This document shows, piece by piece, positions 13,101 through 25,100 of a DNA stretch of 64,000 nucleotides. Each line of letters starts with the position of its first letter. Positions within the stretch are counted from its first letter, which is position 1. Origin of the DNA: Blastomussa wellsi. Its lineage: Eukaryota > Cnidaria > Anthozoa > Scleractinia > Plerogyridae. The notes below the pieces were generated by a model. It made no database searches. It had not been told where the DNA came from and saw only the letters and a list, made by a program, of their open reading frames with translations. Where the stretch lies: contig OX393569.1 in the NCBI GenBank assembly GCA_947652115.1, positions 2,500,115 to 2,564,114 of the forward strand. The letters are read 5' to 3'. The position numbers and the translations under genes were made by a program.

Positions 13101-16100
13101 TCTGTGGCTAGTTGGCTACCGTTAGTGTCGAGCCCTCATTTCTGCCAATTTTTTGCTGTGTCCTCCCAGGATTCCAGGTCTATGCCAAACACCAATCTCA
13201 AGACAAAACAATTTTGTTAGGACCTGAAAAAATTCAGCTATACTTACTTATAATCTGTGTAGTTATGGTGATCGAGGCAGAAGGGCCAGGACCAGCATCC
13301 GAGTAAGCCCAAACACTGAAGACATGCTCTGCCCCAGGTGTCAGCTTGCAAACAAGATCAGAGGCTGTTGGCACATCATCAATGCTGTTGTCATCAGTTC
13401 TTTTAACTTTGTAACCCTGAAATTTTCGAAAGGTAAAGTTCTTCAATCTAGCCTTGCCAGTGTGAAAAAGTTTTCAACGTCTATGGGTAATGGCCTGAGT
13501 ATCTTGACGTCCTTTATGTGTCTGTCCACTTATTCACAATGAAAATTACCCAATTGGAGCACACGACGTTCTGCAATTCTGGCCATTAAAAATGCCCCTT
13601 TTCCTTTACCTTAGCCGGAAATGACCTCTGGTCTGAGTTTGAAAGAAATGGTGGCTTCCACTGTAGTAGAGCGCATGTACCATTGTCCGAGATTTTCTTT
13701 ATGTCTCGTGGTGGAAGAGTTGGTTCTGAAATAAATGTTAATGATGTTGTGAGCAAATGTACTATATTTCACAGAATGATTGTTTTTTCGGACTGTGCTG
13801 GAAAGTTACATGCATCGTAAATGTGCAGCTGAAATAGGATCATATTGGATGTTTTTCCAGATGGTAATTCTAATTCTTGACTGTGGACTGAAGTGTCAGT
13901 GTAAGCTTGAATGTAACAAAGAACCAATTTGCAAGTCTTACTTGATAACTTTGTTAGCACTTGGACTGGTCCTGCTGCTATGCTACGGCCTGAGTCACTA
14001 TTTGCATACACCTGTATCAAGAAATGGTACATGAATATCTGATGCACAAATTATCACCCATTTTCAAAAGAGAACTAGAGTGAAACCTTGGAGTCTTAAT
14101 CTGAAATAAGTCTTCTTGGTCACCCTTATGTAAAGCAAGCCAAGTGGCCCATCAGGCCAGAGTTTATTCTGGTTTCCTTAGCAAGACGACACTAGGAGTA
14201 ATATTTCTACTCCTTCCTGGATGGGATGATGAACCGTCAGATATAGTTTCCTTCCTCCCGCCAAGCATTAACTTCACTCATACTGATTTATACACCTGGG
14301 TGAAAAGAAGAACCATAAAGGTAAAGCATCTTGCCTAGGAAAACAATGCAGTCCCTTGACCAGGATGCAAACCCAGACCACTCAAGTCCAGTACACTAAC
14401 CATTAAACCACTACCAATTCTGCTATTAAGGCAGTGTCATAAGAAATACTGTCCATCACCTATACCTCTACTAAACCCTCCACTCCCATAGATATTAAGC
14501 TCTATGTTGTAACTAACCTCAAAGAAATAGACAGTGTCTTGCTGCAGGTTTGTAAAGTTTCTTGACAATGCAAGGTTGTTGTTAACAGTCTGGATTGCCA
14601 ACTTAACATGTGACCAATAAAGGATCTATAAGCAAACAAAAGTGTATTTTCTGTTGGCTGTTAATTACAAATTTTGCCTGTCCATCCTTTTAGGGCTTCA
14701 GTTTACTAACTCACACTGCATCTCTAGGTAAAACGTTACATCTATGTACACAAAACAGTCATTTACACTGCCAGAGCGCATCCTAGTTTCCATAGCACAA
14801 ACATTAGCTGGGATAGAAAAGAAGGAATGGGAGGGAATGGCAGGGAACAAATGGGAAGGGACAAGAAGGGAAGAGTGGCAAGGGATAAGATGAGATGGGA
14901 AGGGATGGAAAATGATGGCATGGGATGAGATGAGGTGGGGTGCGATGAGATGGGAAAGCATAGGATGGCATGGGGAAGGGTGGGAATGGATGAGATGGGA
15001 TGGGAAGGAATAGGGTGAGATGGGGTGGGACGAGATGGAAAGGGATGGAATATGACGGGATGGGGGTGAGATGGGGTGGGGTGGGATGGGATGAGATGAG
15101 ATGGAAAGGATAGATAGTTATAAGACTTATTTAGTCACGGTGACTTTGCTCTAAAATTACAATAATTGCTGTTGCGCTTTTGTTTTTCACAAAAGCCGAG
15201 AGTTTCATTACGTTTACAAGTAAAATTTGCAACACTATATAACTATGAATAAATAATTCTATATACCTAAATTTAAAATGAAGATCTTACACTGAAAGTC
15301 AATAGAGAGATTTGAGTGATTCTAGCTGATTTTTGAAAGCCCTCAAGGAATTTTCTGTAGCAACTCTTTGGTGTGTTTCTTCCTTTGTAAACTATTAAAT
15401 TTAGGTTTCCTAAGTTTTAACAGTAATTTGGTTCGTTGCTAAAAATAACTCAAAATATTGTGACGTAGCTCCTTTTAATTAAAAGCTATAAATCTAATTG
15501 TCTCTTGTAAACAGCATGTGTTATGATCTGATGTGCTAATTTGTCTCTTACTGTGTAATTTGTGATGCGTCCACTCGGGTTTGCTGGAGCTTTCCATTCC
15601 ACTTTAATGGCTGACGAACTTAACGGATATGCATGCAGACTTTCTGGTGCACCAGGAGCTGAAAAGAATGAATGGACAAAACTAAACGAGCAGGGGACTG
15701 GCAATGAATATTTAAAACCAATTGAATCAAAAAATTAAAGTGCACCTAACTCCAAAATATTTTTTCGCTACAATAAACCTTTGCACCAGTTCAAAACGCA
15801 TTACACCTTTTGTTTCTCCTTTTTATTAAATTCAGACTATTTATAGCATTTAAAAGTTACAAAAAACTGTACGTTATTTGGTTCACGACAGAGTCAGAAG
15901 GGGTGTGCGTATATTCCTGGGTTCATGTCACAAACTGATTTGCATGCATGTTTACAAAGACTTGATGCGATGCAAATCAGTTAGTGACGTGGGCCCAGGA
16001 ATAGACCCACGCCCCTTCTGACTCGGTCGTGAACCAAATAATGTACAGTTTTTCGTAACTTTTTTAATGCTATAACTATTCAGCATTTGGTAAAAAAGAG

Positions 16101-19100
16101 AAACAAAAGGTGTAACGCGTTTCGAACTGGTGCAAAGGTTTATTGTAGAGAAAAAATTTTTTTAGGGTTAGGTGCACTTTAAGCCTGACACCGAAAAGGG
16201 CATTCAAACATTAGCAGGTCTGCCAAATTTGAGCAGGTTTTTCAGTGTTACCGTCAGTACCGTAAGAGCCCAGTTAAATACAGTGCATGCATAGTTGGTC
16301 AAAAAATTGAGATTGAACTCTTAGGTCCAGTCTTTCCGAAATATGCGTTTTCCTCAAAAACCGCTCATTAGAATTTCACCAAATTTGGCAAGAAAATACT
16401 TGAGAAAACAAGAAAAAAAGTTGTTGCAAAATTCTGAAATTTGACAAAGGAAACTGTAAATAATGGAGTTATCTTTCAAGGATGGACAGCTAAAAATCAG
16501 TCTGTTAAAATAACATTAGAATAGTGTCCACATGTGAGTATTGTGACAATTTTGTTTCAAACAAATGATAGAGAAAATATAACGACTGAATTTTCCAAAA
16601 ATATACAAAACCTGATTATATCCGGTCATGTTACCATGGCAACAGCACACACATCAGTGTAACTATCAAAATTTAACTGATCTCCTGTCAATTTGGGGAC
16701 CTAGAGTTCAACGGTTTTATAACAAAAGGCAAATGCAACACAGGTTTCAAAAACTGTGTTTGGCCACCTCAGAACTAATGCATTTCAAGCCAGACAAACT
16801 TTGTCCACTATTTGGAATTCCAATTAAGCAACCTTGGATCCACAAGCCTTGGATGTTGCTAACTCACTTGGATCTTGGATTGCCTTGTTGCTTGGTAACC
16901 TTGGATCCGAAAGGTTTGTCTTGTTGCTTAGCTACTTTGAATCAAAGATGGTATTATTGCTTAGCAACCTTGGCACCAGTGGTTCCATACAGATTGCCTT
17001 GTTGCTTAGCAACCAATTACACATAAAAATGGTCTTGTCCCTTCCGATTAACTAAAGACTCGGTTAGTTTTTGGAGACTGGATTCTGACAAAAAAGTGGA
17101 CTTATTTCCTGGCTAGAGACATAAGAAAAATGGCAACTTACAGCTGGTATTGGTCGTGACAAATGCAATGTTTGAAAATGCAGACTCTGTATCTGTAGAA
17201 TATGCCGACACCTTGAAGTAGTAAGTTGTAGCTGGAGATAGGTTGCCCAGTGTACATGAGGTTCTTGTTTCAACAGTACATTTTGCCAGCTGGAAGCCAG
17301 CATTACCTGAGGTACTAATCAAAGGTGAACACACAGTTTGTTTTCATTCTCAACAAGAAACACATAAATTATTTAAATGTCAACAAGATACATGTGAATC
17401 AAGATTTTGGGCTCATCCTCGGTGTAAGAACCTGTTAAACTCACCAGTGACGTAAAACAAAGACAACAAAGAACCTCAAAACAATAGCTCAAAAACATAG
17501 AAAAAAGTCACAGGTTCTTACACCGAGGTAAACCCAGATTTTGCAAACTTAATATCGTTCTCAAACTCATTGATAATTTGCAGCATTAAAATGAAGGAAA
17601 CAGAACCACGACAGTGGTTTGAAAATCTGATCTTATTAGCACAAATTTTATTCCTTTGTCTCCATAGTTTTAGTTTCAATTGAGAAGATAGATCAAACCA
17701 TTTAAGTGTTTCATCACATTTACAGACAACTCAAGATTTGCCAAAAATGCTCTGATGCAAGTTGTATGTCACACTCTTTTCTTGGCGATGAAACACTGAA
17801 TCAAATGTTTGATAACCTCTTTCTTCAATTATTCTTTTCAGCACTACAATCCTTTGCAGTGTTTCTGCTGCCAAACTCACAGAATTGAGTCAGACAGGTA
17901 ACAGTGTCAAATTGTAGATCATGCACAGCTCAGACAGTAACCATCATATCACGTAGCATACCTCTTATAAATGCTGTGTCCTTTGATAAATTTGTCAGCA
18001 TCCCTAGAATACTTCCATGTAACTTTAATCTCCGTGGGCCCAAGAACACTAGCAGTGACATTGAAGGGTGTGAGGTCTGCAGACAGAAAATAATATCGCT
18101 AGTTAATTAATCATGATCAAGCATTTTTGACGTTCAATTATCACTTTTTGTAAATGTGTTTTTCAGCAAGAGTTGCAAGCAAAATTCGGACAACTTGGAA
18201 AGTGAAACAGTTACCTTTGAGGACTTCGATTTTTACAGACTTCATTACAGAGTTCAGGTAATTTGCTGCTGTAATTTGAACAATGTAACTGAAAGGCAAA
18301 AAAGCATGAATTTTAGCAGGATATTTATTGCCCCTTTTGTCTAAATTAAGATCAACCATTGGTATTTCTTAATTTGTATGCCCACCAGATTTTTGAGAAT
18401 TTTTCTTTTGTTATTGTTTATATGCGAAAGTTTCAGTATTATATTTTATGTCGAATGTGCAGAAAGGAAAGAGATCACTGAGAAACTTGCTAAAACTAAG
18501 GGAGGGTGGCAGTGAAGGAAAAGAGAGGGGAATGATTTAGCGTTTTGAAGTTTAAAGTGGGGTTAACAGTTTCACAGTGTTTCAAAAATTTAGCAACATT
18601 CTTGTCTCTTACCTCTTTGCTTTATGAAATTGAAGAGTAGCAACTGGCTGCCATCCTTTAACTTCTCCATCATCATATTTCCATTTGTAGTAAACGGCTC
18701 CAGCTTCTTCCTAAAAATTGAGAATTGAATAATTCCAGTTCCACTTAAGTGAAAGCACCTTATGCACATTTCTCAAGTATGAACCCACTCAAAATATTGT
18801 TGCCCCCATTCATCCAAACGGGATGCTTGGATGTTCGTAAGTAGAGAAGTTAGTAAGTAAATTTTATTAGCCAGGGTGCCCCATTCAATGACATGACTGG
18901 GTAAAAAGGTAAAGTCCGCAATCAAGTCTAAGTGGCTCATCAGGCCGGCGCTTATCTCGGTTTCCGTAGCATGAAGCGACTAGGAGTATTTCTACCCCCC
19001 CCCCCCTCCCTGGATGGGATGCTAGTCAATTGCAAGGTAACCCCAGCATTAAATTCGCCATTCATACACCTGGGTGAATGATTAGCCTTACAAGTGCCAA

Positions 19101-22100
19101 TATGCAATAACATACTCCCTAATCAAAAGAAGCACTGGGAGTACACATTGTTGACCAAAATACAACCCTAACCGAGCACGCTTGCACAACATACATTAAA
19201 TAGTAAGTTAAAAATAAAAAATAGAAATACTTGCATTTGAATAATTGAGATTTGCAGAAAATATTACATCCTCATCCACACCAGGACTTTTGGGATTGAA
19301 GTTTATCACCACTCTTTCGTCAGCTAGCTTTTCTTTAGGAGAAAAAAGTGAATTAAATTGTTAAATTATTCAGAAATGATGCTGCATATTAAATTCTCAA
19401 ACTCAATAATTCATCACATTAAAACAAAAGAAAATCAGAACGCAAACCATGGTTTGGAAATGTGATCTTAATTAGCATAGATGTTTACCATTTTATTTCT
19501 AAGTTTTCTCTGTAGTTTTTGTTCGATTGAGAAGATATATCAAACACTCGAGACAGTGTTTCATCACATTTCCAAACACCTTGAAGTTCATCAAAAATAC
19601 TCCACTGCGCGTCGTATTTGGAAATGTGATGAAACACTATCTCTCGTGTTTGATATATTACTTCTAGGTACATACTGTGTGAGGTGATGAAATGATTTCA
19701 CATGACTAGATTCAGATCATACATTTCACATTTTACTGGCTAACAGTATATTTCATCCTCAAAAGAGATAACCCCTGCAGAGTCTGTCTTAGTCAAAGAT
19801 TCAGAGTATAATATTTATTTTTGAGGTGAGAAACTGAGACAGTGGAGTGATACACTGAATAACATCCAGAGCCACCAAAATAGTGTGAGAAAAATATTAC
19901 TTGGCCAAAATGTTCAGAAGTAGGTGTCAGCAACTGTGAGTAGGCTGATGATAGTCACTGGAAGGGATAGACCAGGAGGGCCCTCACATTTCGTGACCTT
20001 TTATATAAAGTAACAAAGTGTCATGGGCCTCCTGGTCTATCCCTTCCAGTGACTACCCACTAGGTAGGCTGACATCTGAGCTTGTTTGTGAGTTTGTTTG
20101 TCACGAGTTGATTACTATGACCAGAGTAACAAGTGACACATGATATAGAAACGTGTGGAACTCTGGTGGTCGCCAACTTGTTTTGAAACCCAGGGTTGAG
20201 CAGAACAGTCTGTTGTTTTTGGTGGTGTGCCATTTTTTTATCTGTAGCAGTACTTGGAAACACAGCTACTGATAAACAATCTAACTGGGGTACAGAGGCC
20301 AAACTCTTTTGAGCTTTTGAAATTAAAAGACTTTTCCAGGACTTTTTCATAGTTTTCCATAACCTACATTTGGCCATTGTCTTGGAGATTTTCAAAAGTT
20401 TGCTTGATTGTGTTAACCTTTCTCCCATTATATTTACAGAATCAAAAACTGTCAAACTTACCTTGAACATACACATCTAATCTCTGCACAAGAATACTTT
20501 GAGTATTAGATACAACAACTGACACAATGTACTTCCCAGGCCTGAAAACAACCAAGAAACGTAACAGAGAAGAAAAGATGTCAAAATTTAATGAAAAATT
20601 CTCTCAAGCGACAATACTATGGTGTTTGCAACTGCAACTCCTAGAAAGTTGAAATTATGTGTGACACTTTGCATTATAAACTTTTTGGGCCAGTACAATT
20701 ACATCACAAACAGCGCTGTGAAAGTATTCAAATGAATTGAATGGTTACCACGAAGACAGATGGGAAGAGTTGCAGCGGAAATATCAGGATTTCGTGGAGG
20801 TCCAAAGGAAACAAAACTTGGATTCAGAAAGTGTGAGTTTCAAAAGGATTGCGGCTCTGGAGATGAGAATGGAGCAAGAAGGTAAAATAACATCTTCAAT
20901 TGGAGCAAATCCAAGGATAATGGAAGTCATTAGGAGCATCAAGGGAATTGATGGTTTTAGAAATCAGACGTCCACTGCAACAGGTTGCAAAGAAATTCAA
21001 TTTTCCAGCTTCGCCTTGGGGCAAATTGTAACCAGGATGTACAACACTAAAGGTCACCCAGGGGTTTCAAAATGTTTTGAAGTAGGTGTCTGGAAGAGTG
21101 GGCGGCTGTAGTAGCGTTCCTTTTAACCAATCTAAAACCTGATTTTGCGATCGAAAATTAGATTTCCCGTTCCATTTATCGCGAAACCAATCTTAGATTG
21201 CAATCTAAACAATCCACCTCCGAATGTGGATCATTCGGATTGGTAACTGAAATTCGTTCCACTTGAGAAAAAAGCGAGTGTCGCTTGGCGAATTAAGCCC
21301 CCATGTTTGTTTTGAAAAAAAATATGGTTCCCAGGCCCCTTGGCATTGTTGCGTAATCTATTTTTAGATTTTCGTTCCAGCTAAAATGAAAATTGAAACA
21401 ATATGGATTCACTAGATCCGAAACTGGATTGGCTAAAAGGAACGCTACCTGTTATAGGTGAGCTTTTGGGTCACAAGCTGATTGCTATGACCAGACTAGC
21501 TGGTGGCATAATAGTCAAGTAGCCGGTGGAACTCCGGCAGTCGCCGCCTTGTTTTGAAACCCCAGGTCACCTTCACTAGTGCCCCCAACACTGCTCTGCC
21601 CCCACTGGTTCTTTAATTTAATTTCCTCAAAAAACTTTCACTTGTATATCAGGCAAGTGAAGGATAAAATCCACAAAGAAAAAACCCAACTGAAGATTTT
21701 CTGCCCCTGGGCTATCAGACAAGTACTTCTTTGCACACTGCTGCAATCTGACATTAAAAAGAGTTTGTGCCAACACAGGATAAAGTGAATGCAATTTCTC
21801 CTACTTTTTATACTGGTGCTGAACACTGGTAAATTGTGCTCCCATTCCTTTGTCGCCATGCCCATCACCATAAAACCACCTGATCAAAAGAAGTGTAAAA
21901 AAAGTTACAGATTCTTCACAATGCTGTTCCACGTCTGCTTTCTACAGTATAGCACAAGGCATAGCACATTCCAATTGCACTTTATATTTCCTTATTTTTT
22001 GCTCTTCGAGAACCCCCCCACCTCCAGGAAATTGTGATCCCTGTTTTGAGTGAGGATATTTTCTAGAATTGAATATTGCCCTGGCTGTTTACAAGATACC

Positions 22101-25100
22101 ACCTATTGTCATGGATAGTTTTTAGTTTTTATTTTGGGCCTCTAAGGATATCAGTTTTTGTTTAAAAAGACTGTAAGAGTTACCCTTGCTAAATAAAAGT
22201 ATCTTCTTCTTCCTCTTCACCTTTATTTCAAAGCTTTGGCCACAAAGATATGTTATCAACAAATGTTGATCAAATTCTCACATTACTCACCTATACATGA
22301 TATTTGGCTGATATCCTTTTGTAAGATTAGCAAAGAAAGACACGGTGCCCCCAGTTTCAACTGCGACATTGCCATCCTTAGTCACGTTGCTCCCTACACC
22401 TCTAAGGGTTAAATTACCTAGCTCTGCAAAAATAAATGTTCTAACTTTAAAGTTCAATGCAGTTCAATATAGCAAGTCATTTGAGCTAGAACTAAAGCAG
22501 GGCTGCAAATAATTGTCTTCCTGCAAAAGGACATTGTCTGACTAAGTCTCCATTTTGATCACACAAAACAGTAGTGATGTCGAGCGTCATCTAACAGAGT
22601 ACTGTTCCTCAACAAAGCGTTGTCAACATAAAACAATTGGTGCTTTCATTGGAAGGGGTAAAATTGGCAAATTTTGGTCGCTCATTGTCTGATGTCTGAC
22701 TGCTATTTGCAGGCCTGTAAAGCATTCAAATAATGAACTTATTAATAAATGCACACATACAATGTTTCTTTTTTTGCCTCCCAATTGCCTCTCAATAGTA
22801 TAATGGTTAGGGTGGTACATTCTGGGTTGGTTGACCTGTGCTGGAACCCTGTCATTGTGCTGTGTTGTTGAGTAAGAAAATTCTAACTTCCATTGGTGGT
22901 TTCCTTCTAAACGTACTAGAAATGCCTGGCATTTTAACTAGCCCAAATTGCTAGTGAAAGCCAGACAGTTTGTGGCTAGTTTACCACCATTAGCCTCGAG
23001 CCCTGATGAATATTTTTGGACAGAGAATAAAATTATATTCACCTTTGATAGGACAAGGCGTTAAAACTGGCAGGAAATCCTTCTCAGATCCCCCTTCACA
23101 TGAATCTCCATCAATTTTGCGGAATCTGGAACATTCAGACAAAAATATAGATCTTAATATGACACTTACAGTCCACTCAAAACTGGTCAAGTTTTCCTCC
23201 CAAGATGACGTTATTTCTTGATGAATTTTGGATTTAATTCTGTGCTTTAAGCTTCCACTCTCCGAATAAGGCATGCAATAATGAAGCAATAGAGGACTTC
23301 ACTAAATAGGCCATTTCCAAGTTCGCTTTTGCCTCAGTGTCAAAATGAGTCTAACTGCAAAACAACTCGTATGAAAATGTGTTCAACTAACCTGCAATTT
23401 CATTTTCGTGCAAATCAAACTCATTTTCATATGAATAGTTTCGCACTTAGACTCGTTTTGAAGCAGAGGGAAAAGGGAACTCGGAAATGGCCTATTTCAA
23501 TCTCTCCTCTGGGAATTGGTACAATAATGGGAGACTTTAAAACAGTTATGGACCAACTACAATGCTGTCAAGGGTTTGCATAACTTTGAGAATTCACCCA
23601 AGCTAAAAAAATTTAAACGCACTTGTCCAAACAGCAAGCTGAAAGTTTTTCAAGGCCTGGTTGGCTGATACTTGAATAAAACACATAATGTCCTCACCCT
23701 TGTGTCCTGTTATAATTTGAGCCCTCTGGACAGGTTTCAGGTATAATTTCATTGTCCAAGTCTTCACTACTGATAGGAGTACACTCTTCATCAAAATTCT
23801 TTCTTTCAAAACCATAGTCACTAAAGATAAGAACATGCAAGATTAAACATCTTTAAGAGCTATTAAACTTTGTGAAAAGCTATTTCTAAAAGTCTGCAAT
23901 TAGTGGCAGTGAATGGAGATTCAAGTTACAAGCAAGTCATGATCAACGTCGAACTTTGCCAACATTCTCCCTAAAATATGTAGCTATATATATATGAGCT
24001 ATCAGGTTATGAGAAGATAGAAAATCATCAGCTGGGTAAGATTTTTTCAAGGAACTACAAACTGACTTTCAAGAAATGCATGACAACAAGTAACAAAACT
24101 ACGATATTAGTGTTTTAAGACAAAGCAGATTTTAAGTACCCTCACCATTGAAAATCATCTCTGCTACAAGGACAGTTCTTAATAAACGAGCTTCTCTTAT
24201 AGTCTCGACCAGCATGACAATGAGCAGTCCAATTTCTGGTCTCAAACTGCTGTTGTCTACCCAGAAGACAGCCATCAGTAAAATTCTTAAAGCCAGAAGA
24301 ATCACACACAGGACCTGCCATTTAAATTGTTTCTTTTAGTTCAAACTCAATGTCATCCTAAATATAACAAAATAATTTTCTGCACATGCAACATGGATGT
24401 AAAAGATTTTGATTACCATCACTCCCCACATTATCAACAAGCACCAAATGGGGTCTAGCGGCATATACCAAGTCAATAGCAAGTCACAAAGAACACAAAA
24501 ACAATAAGCACAATAGACTTCACACAATAGAACGACACAATAGTGTATATACTGGCTTGGTATATAGAGCATCACCCACCAAATACGTGCATCAGAGATC
24601 TAGAGTCATCTGGCTTGTAGTGTTTAAATAAAAAGACTTAGAAATGGTGCACAGGGACCAACACAAGTTGACCTTCGTATAGAGGTGTCCATCTTGTAGA
24701 GATGAACGTCAAAGGGCCCTTGTCAGCCTCCGCCATTTTCAATAGACCCTTTGCATAAATGGTGCCCAAATTTGAATAACGATACTTGATACACCCTTAG
24801 CCTCCTGTGGATGTTTATAGACAAAGGATTTTTTTTACATGAATTTGAGGCTAAGGATGTATCAAGTATTGTTATGGTCTATGCCATCAAAATTATGGTA
24901 ATTATATGGTGTAAGCGTAATCTTATTGCATTGCTGTAATTTTTGTTACTGAAGTGTTTAAATTACTTTTAGCAAGTTTCTCAGTGATTGCTTTTGTATT
25001 GACACACTCCTTGTAAAATATAAAGCTGAAACTTTCTCACGTAAAAAAAAGAACAAAGGGGTGGCTAACTAGGGGCCTTTAAGAGAGGTTTGACCAGTGA

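Noticed and set aside
14698..14961. Minus-strand SHLI/SHPF-rich peptide
   Set aside because: Translation of the GGGAT minisatellite.
16628..17026. 132-residue plus-strand protein
   Set aside because: A repetitive translation of degenerate CCTTGTTGCTTAGCAACC units; better explained as a motif array.
23042..23043. YWTD/LDLR-B propeller directly after the 10CC module, as in SorLA
   Set aside because: Reading past the exon 16 donor gives a short stretch (GEYNFIL) similar to the SorLA continuation, but it stops within about 15 codons and the GTGAAT donor joins in phase to the PKD exon.
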